Shown in pieces: positions 29,501-44,500 of a stretch of 64,000 bases of DNA. The notes below the pieces were generated by a model. That model did no database searches. It was given only the letters and a program-made list of their open reading frames with translations, and had not been told where the DNA came from. The position numbers and the translations under genes were made by a program. Origin of the DNA: Chromobotia macracanthus (lineage: Eukaryota > Chordata > Actinopteri > Cypriniformes > Botiidae). Location: contig JAZGTH010000009.1 in NCBI GenBank assembly GCA_036877525.1, positions 702,001-766,000 of the forward strand, given 5' to 3'. Position 1 is the stretch's first letter, and the number at the start of each line of letters is the position of its first letter.

Positions 29501-32500
29501 CTAGATCCTTCACTACAATCCATCCCATTCATCTTGCTCATAAACATTAGGTCAGGCAACAGTACCAGAACATCAGGAAGCAGATCTTTTTCTTACCTGC
29601 CTCCTGAAATCTTCTAGCCAAGCATTGGTTAATTCACTACCTAGTGTTCATGCTGGATTAGTTAGGCAGACTACAGCTTAAAGCATTGCTCATATAGTGG
29701 AACTCCTAAATATGATGAGAATGACATCTATGTTAATACTAGTTTATCTAGTTTCTCAAGCCCTGCTCCTGTCTGTCCAGAATGATAGTTCTGAATGCTA
29801 ACTACAGCGCCAGTCAGATAGCAATGTGATTGTCTGGTGATCAATTTATGCATCACCTCAACTGATGTCCCAAGAATAGCAGAAACAGACACAGATACGG
29901 TCCAGCCAGAACAGCTGGAGAACAGCTTAAGTTGTTGATGCTATCCACTATACAATGATCTTAGCAAGCTGTACCAACAACAGGGACACACTGCTTCTGT
30001 CCCCTGCTAAAGACGTAAAGTGGCACGTTGAGAGTTGTTTATATTAACACTTATGTTAAGAGTAGTGTAGACCTGTGGACAGTAAAACAGACTGTACTGA
30101 CCCCATGTTCATGCTGTAGACACGACTGCTGGTGCTAGCTGAAAGATTATGGTTAACTCCTACAGAAACCAGCTGGAAGAGGCTTATCATAAAATCACTG
30201 ATTTAATGTTTCATAATGCATTACTACATTATATACGATAATATATAAACTAACATGGTGTATATAGGCTACTAAGATTATTTTAGCCATAATGTACAAT
30301 TAAGCCATTAATGCAAATCTATACACTGAAATTAAACACATATCAGTCCTTTTCAAGCAGTATCACAAATCAGGATCATGGCAACATTAACATAAACTGA
30401 AACTAAATAAAGTGGTATGGTATTACTAAATGTACTGATGCCTACACACACATACACACACTCGTCAGGGAAGGTGTATGACCCTCCTGAGCTTTGAACC
30501 CGTTGCCTCATTTGAACCAGTCATGTCCGGTTGAGCAGGAAACAGCGTAATGTTCGTACTGTCTCATACTGTCTTTGTACTGACAGAAACACAGAAACAG
30601 TGAAAGTGTTCTCAAAGCTCTTGTTTGCTGTATGTAGCTGCTGGATGTCCTTGTTCTTTTAAAAGTTCTTTTGTACAGATGCACAGCTCCGCCAAAAAGA
30701 GCAATGGAAAAACTAAACCCAGGGGCCCTAAGATGTGCTTAAAAGTTGTATTATTTTTGCTTTGACAACATCCTAGAAACAAAATCTCATTCAGAGTACT
30801 TAAAAACGGTGCAAGAGGCAAAGCTTCAACACAAGATGCCCAGCTGAATACATATACCTGTTGTGGTGGTAGATTTATAAAGTATAAAACACTTTAGAGA
30901 GGGCTTTCTGTGCAAACTTTTTAACATCTTAAGCAAAGTACGATGTAAAAAGGATAATTAAAGCACCACCACTAGAATATAAAAAAACTGAAAAATTATT
31001 TAAAAAAAAAAAAAATCTCTTATACTGAGAGATTAAGTATAAGAGATATACACTTATACTTAATCTTATACTGAGGCATTAGTTGGATCCAAGAGTAACA
31101 GAATATTTTCTCCAACTGAACAACAATAAAACCAAACAACAGTGGGAAACATCAGGAAACATCCTGATGACGGTTCTTGCCTGCAATGTGAACCAGACAT
31201 TATCCCAAAATTCTGTAAGACTGTACTGTTATCACCCAAAACACATGGTCACATCAGGCTGTTTCATACAGTGTGAAGAGGGCTGTGATGGAGGAGCATA
31301 TTAATCACTGCTGGACAGATCCTCGTGTGTAGTCCTTAAATATGAGCATCAGTAAAACAAGCCTCAGTACAGCTCCCCTGTGCCAGCCATGAGTCAGTCT
31401 GACATTGGCTCCAGTACACGATGGCCTTGAATTGTAGAGTTTATATAACCACAGGCACATAAGCACATTTCTACATGAACAAACAAGGTGTCAGATGTGT
31501 CATAACTCAGTGTAGCATGCTCATCAATAGCCGATCAATGCAGTAGCGCAATTAGACAGCAACAGCATGCACAGCACTGGCTTCCAAACATGCCGCTGGT
31601 TGCACAGGCAGCGAAGCGTTCTGGGTGAATCCACTCAGAAAAGAGACAATTTTTCCCCCACAGCTATTTTTAGCCCTCTGATAGATGTGTGAGTTAAAAA
31701 CATGAGGGTGGGTGTTCAGCCCTCACTGCCCCTGCCACAGAGACCATTTCAAAAATATGCAAATTCTCACGCAGGTAACACTTGTGTTCCAGAGTGCACA
31801 GCTTCATCTGGAGTGTTTATATTACACACTGATTAAAGGAGTTCACCAAAGCTTGTTCCTAATGTTCTTCTGAAATTATAATGTTCTCTTGTCCAACACA
31901 GCGGAATTCTGATGTGCTTCAACGTCACTGAAGCCAAACACGTCTTTTGTGTTCAAATATAACTGAGAAATGGTCATACATTTTGGTTTGTTCCACAAAC
32001 AAGCAGCCACATGGCTTTATAAGTCTTGGCCCATTGTGCAAAAATCATATCGGCTACTTTTATTATGTTTACTCTGTGGTCACTTTGAGGCTGAACAACC
32101 TTCAGTCTATGTTCACCTTCATTCAACTGAAAACAGTGGCCAGTGTAACAGGGCTAAAGATGTAGGATGAACCTTTTTGTGGTGAGATAACTGAAAATGT
32201 TCTTATTTTTGAGATTTTTAGGATATCTTCACAAATTCACGTTTTGTGTTCCACAGAAGTGCAGATTTGGAAGGTATTCAGTTTTGTTCACCATTTATCG
32301 TTACATTTTCATTTCGCACCCACATAAATGACAATTCTACATCAAAGACACTCATTTAAGGAGCATCAAACTAAGACGTACAAGTCTCAGAGATGTTCAT
32401 CCAGACACACAGAGGACTGCAGCCTGTTCAAACAGATTGGATATGATGTCAGTTATCTCCAATAAGTCAAAAGAGACACACACACACACACACAGAGGCT

Positions 32501-35500
32501 GTCATCCATCTTCCCACTATGAGCAGTGAAGATATCAGAGCTGTTGTGGGTGGTGAGATGAGGCAGGACAGGTGGGAGTGGAAAATCAATGACTTGATAT
32601 TAAATTCTGATGTCACTTTACTCTGAAGATTCACAACACAACAGATATGAATGTAAAGGGTAGCTGTCAGTCCTACAGCTATACATCAAAAGTTATTCAT
32701 CATTTAAGTTATTCAGCACTTCAGTGTACATTAATGTAAAACAATTCCAGATAATTTCTGTCACAAACTGGTGACCGAAGGGGCTTTTAAATCAAAATCC
32801 ATCTCAACATTTCCAACAAAGAGGATTTGGATGAGACTGTGTTAAGTTAAAAATGGCTCTTTCTGTAGGTTTCAGTCTGAGGAGATGAGACCTGCTGAAT
32901 AATATCCGAAAACACTGTAAAATATTCTGCATTTTAGTTGTAATTTATTCTTAAAAAGTGAAGTCAATAAGAAATCAAGATTGGTCATATTAACTGTCTT
33001 AATGCACATTGCCGACCCTGTTGTGAATGAAAGATCTGTTCATTTCTACAAGAAACATGTTTATCTTTGTAATTCTTGATCAGAATTAGTAACTTTTTTT
33101 TTTTTGGGTGAACTGTCTCATTAAGACACATACAAACAGAAAATGTGGAACCATCTTCAAGTCCTCAGAAGAGATCAATTCACTTCATGCTACAGTATGC
33201 AAGCATTATTTCAATTGGACCCATGATTTGATTCTCCACACCCATAAAACCAGGTCGAATTATGGCCCAGGTGCTTCCGGCTCACCTCCACAGCTTCTCT
33301 GCCGGCTGCTGTTTAAGGGAATTCTAAATGAGCAGTTTATAGATTCTGCATCAGAAAGCTGGTGTTTGAACTCAGTTTGTCACAGTGATGTCCGCATACT
33401 AATTGGCCCATAAATAACTCAATATTGTGTTTTAGGACACATGGAAACACTCTGTCCTGCAGTAGCTACAGAAGTGACCTTCTGTTTGGGTCACTTCTGA
33501 TGGACAGACAGACAAAAAGTTTTCCAAAGACTGGACAGAAAAACACTGCAAAGAGTTCCTGAATTATTTAAGTGTTGATGTAATTTTTCCTGGCAAAATA
33601 TTAACAGCAAAAAAATCAAGACCCAATTTAAGTCTATATAACAGCTGTTCTTTACCAGAAACAGTTATTAAAAAGTGTTCTGTCACTTTTTAATGAAGGC
33701 AGGCATGCTGTCAAGACGGTCAGCCCTGAGGTTCAAAGCTTCCAGGGTCAAAAATCCAGGGCATTTACTGGATGCAGACAAAAGCTGAGGGAAGTGTTGG
33801 AGGAAGGTTTCTGGTGCTCAGGTAACCTGTGTTACTGATGCTGGTTCTGAGCAGGGAACTGAGAACATCTCTTAGAACAAAATTGTTATTGTTCTGAAAA
33901 CTTTATGCAGTGAATACACTTTCCTACCCTTCTGGCCTTCAGTGTTACTGCTTTCTTGTTGCATGACCTGCAGGTTTAAAAAAAAAAAGAGCGTTTCATC
34001 TTTTCTACTGTAGAAACTCCATGATGAAGAAAAAATCATTGTGGTTAGAACGCCTCTAAAACTTTATATGATACTGACTCTACACCTGATGAAGATGATG
34101 GAGAGCTCAAACTCCATATACCCAATTTATAGATTGTGTACATATGTTCAGCCTAATGAATATGAAGCTGGATTTTTTTTTTGTAAAATAAAAAGATAAA
34201 GGAAAAAAACAGTGATGGGGAACAGAACTAGGCCAGTAAATATCAATTCTCAGATCATCATACAAGATGAAATGTGGAAAAAAAACTTTTTTAATGAAAT
34301 TCAATAGGGCATGCCTACAAGATTCTGCTTCAACAGGTCAAAGAGTTGTCGGGACAAAACCGCATTCTCCATTGACATTATCAACTTCATGATGAAAACT
34401 GAAAACTGTCCCTAAGCCTCAAAAATCCATATTATACCTTTTTTGGAGCTTGAGAAGATTGGACACAATTTAAAGATGGTGGTCAATCAAGTTGGTGATG
34501 ATTGAAATCAATGTTTCACTGAATTCTGCATGAGGAAAGAGATCAATGCAAGCTTATGCATCTACATGCACAGACCCTAAAGATTAAATGGGATTTTTTT
34601 TGGCTGCCTGACTAAAACAAGTGTTTATTTTTTCTGAAATGAGAAACTCAATTAGTACTGAAAAACAAACATTCTGAAAAATACACCAGCTAAGAAAACA
34701 TTTTGAGATTATTCGCGCAACATGTCTAGGGAATTCATTTTGTGCCAAGCACACAAGGAATGTAAAACACTCGCTCTCCAGGAAAGACTAAATTCCACAG
34801 CAGTGCATAAAATAATACCTTAGCACCTGTGCATCACCCTTCACCTATCTGATCCGTTCCAGGCACGCCACAGCTAAACTGAGCATGCATGAGTGACTCT
34901 GTGAGCATGTCCATCTTCATGGTAAATGAAGAGCATGTCTATCACTGGTGGAAGCTGTTTATCATTGAGGGGTTTATGGAGAAGCTCTGCAGTCCTGCAG
35001 GGAATCAGCTGCTGTCATTAGGGTCATTAGTCATCTCCTGTTAGTGCTTCATTAGACATGCACACACGCACAGCAGGAAACGGACAACAAGAGTGCAGCA
35101 ACACAGGTAACAGAGCCCAGTTCTTTACTCTTCATGCTCACAGACACAATTGAATTCTGTTAAAAGGAATCTGTTATACACTGTTAGTTTTACATGTTTT
35201 ATACATAGGGAAGACTGTAACAAGGCATTGAGCACCGCAATAATGTACATGGCTCAAATTCTACTGCAGCCGTGATGTTAAGAAAAGTTTTTGGTAATCT
35301 TTTGTTGTATTGGCTGATAATTTCTTAGCTGTACTTATTTTTGTTTAGACTTTAAAACTTTTTAACTTAAAACTTAAAACCTATTTAAGCTTGTCCACAC
35401 TAGGGACAATAACAAAGATTATAAAGAAAACAATTTAATTTTGTGAGGTCACACAACAAGTATAAATATGACAATACAGAATAGTATTGTTGAAATCACT

Positions 35501-38500
35501 TTCAGAGTGATTTTTCTTTCACAAAAAACAGCCAATCAGAATCTTTTGAAATTTAAAAGGCTTGTGCATTTCCTGCAGCGTGTAGGTTAGCGTCTGCTGG
35601 TGTGAACACTAATACAGGTATCATCATAGTTGTCTTCATAGTTATCTTTCCTGGTGTAAATGAGCCTCAATTCTGTGGCAATTTCAGGGTCATTGTTTTA
35701 AAGTGAAGCTAATGCTGCAAAAAAACTGTCATCATTTACTTAACTGATTCAAAACACATGTGACTTCCTATAATGGAACGCAAAAAAGTTCCAAGAAAAA
35801 TATTCAGAGAGGTGAATCCTGGCATGGGTGATGTGGGTCATGCAGGTTCACACTGTATTTAAATCACTTTGACTTAAGAAAATTAATTAGTGTCATAACA
35901 TTTGCCCAGTGGTCCTTGTTATAAAGGCAGGAAAATGAGGGATGGACACAGGAGATTACAGGTTAATTCTTGCATTTTTGTTTAATTAATTTGTTCCCCT
36001 CAGCTACCACACCCCTGCATATGCATACATATTTTAATTTAATTATCAACAATAGGTGGATTATTAGTATGATATGCAAGCATGAAATTGTGCCTTTATT
36101 TCCCAAGTTTAGGAAAAGATTTTACTAAGGCAAAAGTAATGCTGGACAGAGAGATTATTTTTTGCCTTTCATTTTTTTAATGCAATATACACACAACTAC
36201 ATAAAGCAGATTGACTTTCCTCCTACACACCTCAGCTGCTACAAACAACTCATCCGCTGTTTAATTAGCGTACTGCGGGGACATGGCTCAAATGCGTTAC
36301 TGATTAACACTTCCAGACATTTTAACAAACCGCACGCTTCCTGTGCTCACACTGGCCCTCATGTGTGTGACCACCAGCTAATGAAGCCACAACGCACGCA
36401 CGCACGCACGCACTACTGTTAATAATGTTAATATTATCATAAACAATTATAGTCTGTTCAGTACTATTAGTGTCTGTTAGACTGAGTTATAAATAAAGTG
36501 AAATTAATGTCCTGGAAAGTGAGAAGAGCTTTACAGGAAGTGTTTTTAAACTGCATCCTTTAGGGCAAGTGCATTTCATTTACGTAGTATTGAGTATTAG
36601 CAGACAGGATCTTTCTAGTATTGATGGGCAGCATATATATTTACAAACCATTTAAATAATTGAGTAAATCCTATGAAATCAATCAATCAATAATCATGAT
36701 TTCAATATAAAGAGATTAATGCTGTAATCTGTAACTTTTTTGGTTAAAAATGAATAAAAAAAGTTATTGAGCAAGTACATGGCAGATCAGTGTTTAACTT
36801 AATCTCCTTTACCTTGATTTACGTTTATGATTTAAGTTTATGGCATTAAGTTTATAACAATGACTTATAATTTTAACTTCTGGTCTGATTTCCCGGTAAA
36901 TGCTAGTTTGGCTTTATTTGACTTCAGCACACATAAGAAAATGTAAAATAACCTGCAATTTTATGCTTCAAACAGAGATGGCATTAGAGAGGCAAAAGTT
37001 ACAGATTGCAGCTTTAAAATGTGAGCCCTAGTGATATGATGCTCAGTAAAAAAATATTTACAGCCCCGAAAAGAAAATGTTAAACTTTGCACATAGGCAA
37101 CTTCCATGAAATATGTGCAATCCACACATTTTAAAGACGTCTGGAGTTAAAGTGACAGTGATGTCTCATGGGGACAGTAATCATCATGAGACTGTCAGCG
37201 CTCTCCAGTTCAGGTCCCTGTGGATCAGAGCTTACATAAAGTCATATAAAACATCTTGAACAAAAGACATTCAGCGTGTGAGCAAGCTAACACACAGATG
37301 AGACGGTCCTCAGTGTTTATCAGCTTCTCCACCACTTACAGACAGATGGAATACAGCTGGACCGTAACACTGTACAAATGAGATAAGAGAGCTGTTGACA
37401 GCAGGAAATCTGGGTTCATGTGTTCATGTGCTGCAGACCTTTGAATAAGTATTTATGGAAATTTCCACTTTCACACACCGCTCTGCTCCAACTTAATCAA
37501 AAGTGCCAAAACTGTTTTGCAGATTAATGATATGACTCCTACCCAATATCCCACAATGCATTGCTGGATCTTCAGCCTCCACACCACAAATAAACTGCTC
37601 ACCCAAGAGCACCTTACAGTATTAAAAAAAAAACAACCTACTGTGAAGCAATCAGCTGTAATGACTGTCCTAATTCACACCAATCTGTACACCTCCTTAA
37701 ATCGTGTCGCACCTTTCTGGTGATGCAGTGAAAGGTTTGCTCTTAAACACACACACACACGCAAGCAATAACTTTAGCAATAGAGTTTATAATTGGGCAC
37801 TCATGCAAAGCTCCATGCATGTTATTATTCAAAGACTGTGTTATATTGAGATGATGTATCTGTGATGATCAGTGAATTGTACTGATGCCATCTGCAAGAG
37901 GATGAGGCGGTTGTCATGGAACTTGTTGCCGTGAGGCTGTCGTCAAGAGCAGCTTGCATGAGTGTCTCTGCGGCCAAGCTAATGAGAAGTCACATAAACA
38001 CATGACCACCTGTCTGATAAAATAAAACGTCAGTGGAAAAAATAAACAGAAAATATTAAAAAATATTTTCTGCATTAACTAATACAGGCCTTTATAGACA
38101 ACGACATTATAAACACAATAAAACATTACTAAACACTGAATGCGCCTGTATTATGATTGTCTTCTGATTTATTATTTTAGAGTGTGATGACCAGATTCCT
38201 GGATGATTTTAAATACGATACCACACAATCTGAGCAGTACATTAACAGCCTGAGGCTGTTTCAGATGTCTGCATTTGTATTGGAAGAATATGTAAATGTA
38301 CTTTTTTTTTTACTTGTGTACTTTTCCTGGGGTCTTCTTTGTTATCATAAGGGTGACTTTAAAACTATTTTTATTTAACATTATACCACCCCTTTAATTT
38401 ATTTTAGCTGTTTTTTAAATGCCTTATGAATTATATATCCAAATATAAATATCCATCATAAAATGTAACATATTTTTAAAAAAATGATAATCCAAACAAA

Positions 38501-41500
38501 CAGAAAAATAATCATCAACAAAAACAATCATCAATAATCAAGATTTTCACCACATTTATTGCTAACAAAATATTTTACTGAGTATCATTTCCAATTCAGC
38601 CGTAATTTTGTTAAATAATGGCAAAAACATGAAAATATTATTGGTGTGTTTATATAAGATGCTAACTGTGAAGTCATCTGTAGGAAGACAAAAGAGTTCA
38701 TTGGTTCTATTACAGACTACTGACTAGTTTTACTGTGATATATATACGTGAACAGCTGGACACTGTTAGTGAACAGTGAATGAGAGTTAGCGTAAAAGTT
38801 TAAAAGTGAGAGTTTAGGAGAAGAAACACTGCTATATATGAATGTATTATGCTGAACAATAAAAGTGGTAAATGAGCAAAATGCCTCTATAGATTTGCCC
38901 TCATCAATAGTGCAATCATAACCAAACACATAACTGCACCTAGTTCAACCCAAGAACAATAAATCTATAGCAACTGGGATGAAGCTCTAGCAAATGCCAC
39001 AGTAGCATCCCATAATCAAGCAGATGTCATTTGCAGCCATGGAGACCAGTTTCTGTGCATTTATGTAGTGGTATCAGTCACACAGTAAAGATCTGGGTAA
39101 ACCACGCTCAAAATTAAACACTATCTCAGGTAGACAGCTGACAGCATACAAACTGTATATCTGTAAGAAAACTGCAGTTTTTCTCCATACTGGAGCTCTG
39201 ACTTAGTGGGATTACTGGAATATGACATAATGATTTGAGCTGGTTTAACAGCAAGCAGTAATAAATGTAACCTGATCTTGACTGTGTAAGACCAAACGCA
39301 CCCCACTGAAAATAAAACACCCATCTTCACCTAAGGGACAATCTTACATATAAATCAGCCCTAAACCCTATTACACCCTTTAGGTAATTAACAGTATGGG
39401 TGGCCAACGTCTTAAAATTTCAGGAGGAGGTGAATAATATTTAGAGAGAGCATAAACATGGATGCTGGTTTTCACACTGAAAGAAAGATTTTCATGCACA
39501 CTGTAAACACATGAGACTGGAAGCTAGCCTGAGAAATGATTAAGAAACATGATTCACTTGACATGTGTCCCTCTTTGATCACCTAATACAGTAATTCCCA
39601 AACACAAATGAGAAAGCAGTTTCAGAGAATACTACAAACCATCTAAAATTTAATACTGAATCTCACCAAATATAATCCTACACACATTAGGGCTGTTAGA
39701 AGATTATAATAAATGAAAATGCATTCTATTTTTGTAGTACAAAGCTTAACACATACAGTTACATTTCCAGAAATATTCTTTATTTTTCAATATTTTTTTT
39801 TATATTTTTAAAATATCACCACATTTCATATCAATTTGTGTTGATTACATGTGCAGCAGAACGGCTATTGTAATGTTCTACTGGATGCATTACACTTACA
39901 ATTCATAATTATGTACAGGGCTGTGGAGGTGGAAAAACAGCTGGTAAACAACAAAACAGTGTAAAAGCATTAGAATGACCTAATACACTGATACAGTCCT
40001 CACATCAGAGCTGATATGCTTATATCAGGAACATAACCACTTTCTGAAGACTTTCTGTGTGCCTGACTAAAGGCCCAGCAAACAGCCCATGATTCTGTAC
40101 ACAACAGCAGGAAGTCTGTCTCTTGCAAATTGCTTTAAAATTGAACAACACATCAAAGACCTTCAGCTGTTTCATACAAGCACTTTTATCCATTTTCCAT
40201 AATCTCCTTTGGGCTCAAACACACTTTGAGGTTATGTTAGACACCTTTAAAAGCCCCTGGTTTAGTCTGCAGACTTCTAGAAAGACAAGATGTACTAAAC
40301 AAGAGGTTTCTATTAGACTCCTCAGCTTCATTGTGGTGAGTGATGGGAGCTGAGACAGACTGGCCTTTCCATCAATATAGCAGGAAAGCTGAAGTAATTA
40401 GCAGCACCTTATGCCTAGAGACTCTCCGCCCAAAGCAGTATTATGTTAAAGCCCCAGATGATCTATTAAATTAGCTTGAATGGCATCTGGGGACACTGCA
40501 GGTTGTGTTATATTTCAATGTTAACTTCATTAAAACTGTAATCTTATTTATAGCGTTGAATCCGTTGACTTGGATTTCACCTACAGGAATAGAAACTGAA
40601 TGCCACAGCCTAGAGTTACAATAGCAGAGACTCACCGTGTGTTCAAAAATTGTTTCTGGGTGGTGTTTATGCAGCAGTGAGGACAGTGGCAAAATCAATT
40701 TGCTTTGCCGTCAGTTAGATGGTGAATTTCCTGAATTAAATGTTTAGAATAATTGACTAATTTTTAGGCTACATATATGCTTTTCTAAAGTGCACCACTA
40801 GCAGCACCAAACCTGCCAAAATATCGATTGTTTCCAAACAAGATTCAAATGGTTTATAGATGAACACGGGACTGGTCAGCCAAACAGACAGTTCCATCCT
40901 AAACTCACGCCATTGGCTGAACCAACATCATTATTACATCTGTCTCAGTCAGGCTGCTCAAACAAACAGATTTCAATTCCAACTGATGCTGCTATATAAT
41001 TAAATATAATAAACAATACAAGAGTCATTGCAGTAAACCTTTAGAACCTTCTTATCTCTACAATAACCTGTGTGATTGATATTATTCAATATCCTCTCGA
41101 ATCAACTCTGCAAAGAGAATATAGTTACAGAAGTCTGCTTGCCGTACTGTACGAGATTAGGGTTTATTACACAGCTCTCTGGAACTGGTCTCTGATTGGT
41201 CAAACCATCAATACCCATCACACATCCAGAGATCTCAGCATCAGGGTCCAGATCCACCAGTAGGAGTTTCTTTGGCAATAACGACCAGCTGAATTCTCCT
41301 CTGCTAGAGCCTGGAGGTGTTGTTAGTGGATTCTGGCAAAGACGATACTGGCAACCATGACTGCAGTGTTCGGCAAAGTGCAGGTGGAATGAATGTTAAT
41401 ATTAATAATGCTGCAGAACAAACGTTAATTCAGTCCAGTCTGTAAAAGCACAAAATAAAACGCAGCTAAAACAAATCTTGCTGGTTCAACTGAGCTTCAC

Positions 41501-44500
41501 ATAATTCTGAACAACTACACTAATTCATACTACACCAAACATCTGGTATGAGAAACTGAGATACTCTAGAACAATAAGCACCGGAACTGATCCAGGTATG
41601 CAAAGAGGAAATATTACTAATAGATTAGGAAGAAATGCATTTAAAGGGTAGGTGTCTCTCTGTGACATTTCCAACACTGCTTATAACATTATGACTGAAG
41701 ACACTATCCATTAATTAAATATAGATTAACTCTTATCAGGAGTTCCAATATCTTCTGAGCAAACCTCAGATAAATGACCAAACTTTGACTTTGACAAAAG
41801 AAATCCAACTAACTCGTGGGTCAAATCTTAAGCACACTTAATTAAAGCTGAATACTGTGGCTTCAGTGTGATGAAACACACACAGTATTCTGCATATAAA
41901 TATAAAAAGATCTGATACAGTTACAATTCCTAAAAGGTCTTAATATAATTGTGTGCATATTTTTAAATTATTTTTAACTGTAACATTGTCAGCTGTGTGT
42001 TTAAGTGGAGAATTAAAAAGCTTTGGAAATAGAATGTCAATTATACAGCAAAGTGTTCGTCACTTCATTTCTGTTTCAAATTTTTAGCTTGTGCTGGTCT
42101 CTGGGTAATTGTAGCCATCATCTTTTCTCCAGAACGTTTAGGAGATCTGTGATCTTTTTCACTCATTAAACTCAACATTATTCTCCCTCTCTTTCATCTC
42201 TGTTACGTTCTTTTTAGTTAAGAGTTTCTAGTTTCCAAAACTCTCGAGGACACAAAAGCAAAAAAGACTTAAAGATTCCACAAGATCATACATGCAGTTC
42301 TTTGGCTTTAGCAAATTTATTATTTGAGTATTAGTGAATGAGCCAAATATTCTATACTGTGCAAAACGATGTACACCAACTTAAATACACCAACAAAAGT
42401 AACCTGTAACCTTGAGCTCTGAAAGTGCAGAAACACACTGATCTGTGTTAATTATTATGTTAAACTATCATATTGATTTACTTTTTTTTGATAATGTGAT
42501 GCCAGTCTCATTTGTCCCGCCATAGTTTCAAAACAAACCAAAAAACATTTATGTCACAAATATGCTAATTAGCACATGGCCATAGCTGAACATAGCCAAC
42601 GCCATAGTCTTAGAAAATCCTGTGTAATTTTTTTTTTTAAATGAAGTTGAAAGAGCACAGCCTGACAGCTTTAAAAGCAGCATAAACCGATATTTGATAA
42701 TTGATATTTTGATAAATATCAATTATCAAAAGTTCACAAAGCTGTCTTTATAGGTTTAGAAGTCATTGTTAAAACTCACTCCCCCACTGGAGGAAATGAG
42801 TGCTGAGTTGTGCTGGTCAAGATGATCAAATGAGCAACGCACTGATACTGTTACAAAGCCACGATATTTACTCCTTTTTGTGAGAATCAGCATATAGTTA
42901 TTAAACTGAATTAAACTGAAAAAGTATTCAAACATTTATTAAAAATACACACATCGACCTTAAAGCAGACATCTGGTCAGTTTTCACTGAAGAGGATTTA
43001 ATCAGTTGAGATGGAAATAATTAAAGTCTGAAAGATACACTGATTAGTGACCTAAAATTGCTGAAGCCCCCAGCACTGAGAAACATCACAAACCCACACT
43101 ATTTATGTCTCCTCGACCAGTGCCTGGTGGTACTGAATGTTATTGAGCAAGACAAGTGCCAGACAGGGTTAGATAAAGATCACTGAAAAACACTGAAGAC
43201 ACCGAGAACAAAATGGAGTGCAGCGATTCGCTCCCTCACAAAGATTTTATTATAGGAAATCAAACTCTTGAGGGGTACATAGCTGGAAGCACATGCAGCC
43301 AGTTACCACTCAATGCCACTGCAGTACAAATGTGCAGGAGAAATGAGATCGCATCGCAGCAAGCAGTGCAGCTGTGCAGAATATCCGAGAACAAGATGAA
43401 GACTCAAGAGCTCCATTTCAGAGTCTTGTGCTGTTCTCTTTGATGCAGTCAGATGAAAGCATTTTAATTGCACATCAGCAAGCAGGACTGAAAAAGCAGC
43501 AGCAACAAACGGCAAATTCATTCCGGTCAGGATGCCTATTAACTGAGAAATTAAACCTCTCTCTTCATAAACAAGTTTTATTTTGTATTTGTGCTAGCAT
43601 GAGGCTTTGCTTTCCCACAGAAATACTAGAAACGTGATTAGGTCTAAATTCACTTTTTGCTTTTATTCTGCATTTTTGTTTGGGTGGCTTAACAGTAGTC
43701 GTTTTCTACCTGTGTGTCAACACATCTAGTTTGGGCATACTAGACAAACATTAAATAGTAATCTGTACATGTTTATTTGGCTTTCATATTTTTTGGCTTT
43801 CACTTATCACTTGCTAATCTTGGACCCTGAATGTGACACAAGATGGCATTTATAAAGTTCTGTTGCATTAAGTCTCTGTGTTGTGACCTTCAAACATTCA
43901 AAAATATGGCTGCCCTCCAACCCTTGGCTTGGAAGAGAAATCAAAGGAGCAGCGTGCATTCTGGGATTGCCATTAGAAGTGAAGTGCTCTCTGACAGCCA
44001 TAAACAGCAAAACCTGAGAAGCATCCAGACCAGCATCCACCCAGCACGCCAGCCTCAAATGAAGCGCAAAAATAATACAGTCATTTGCATTATTATGGGA
44101 CCCGTGGGGCAGGCGACAGAAAACAGCTTCTGAAACGCTAATGAGGGAAGATAAGGGCAGGTTAACACATGGGGTAATGAGATATAGTGTGTCATGCCTT
44201 CAGATGATTCCCAGAACTGCCACTTATCATTCAAACTGCACTTTGACTTCGGTTGGGTTCAAATAGAAACAAATTTGTACACACGAGAAATGTTAGAGGA
44301 ATATGATGAGAAGATAACAGGAAAAAATAAGTGGAACAGGCAGAAGAACAGGAAAATAAAGAAGATGTAGAATAATTAGGAATAAACTGAAGAGTTACTG
44401 GAATAAAATTTTAAGTCAAATAAATCCAACAGTGTGTGATATTTATCTGCTTCAGCAAATACATGCATTCGTTGATCAGTAGAAAGTCAATGACCTAATC

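Noticed and set aside
32163..32345. Possible second GATGAAC/GTTCACC fold-back MITE
   Set aside because: The ends are only weakly complementary and I could not place the terminal repeats; could be a very old copy.
43213..43637. Overlapping 76-, 87- and 72-aa reading frames
   Set aside because: No family similarity and no consistent splice signals; treated as chance frames in intron 4.
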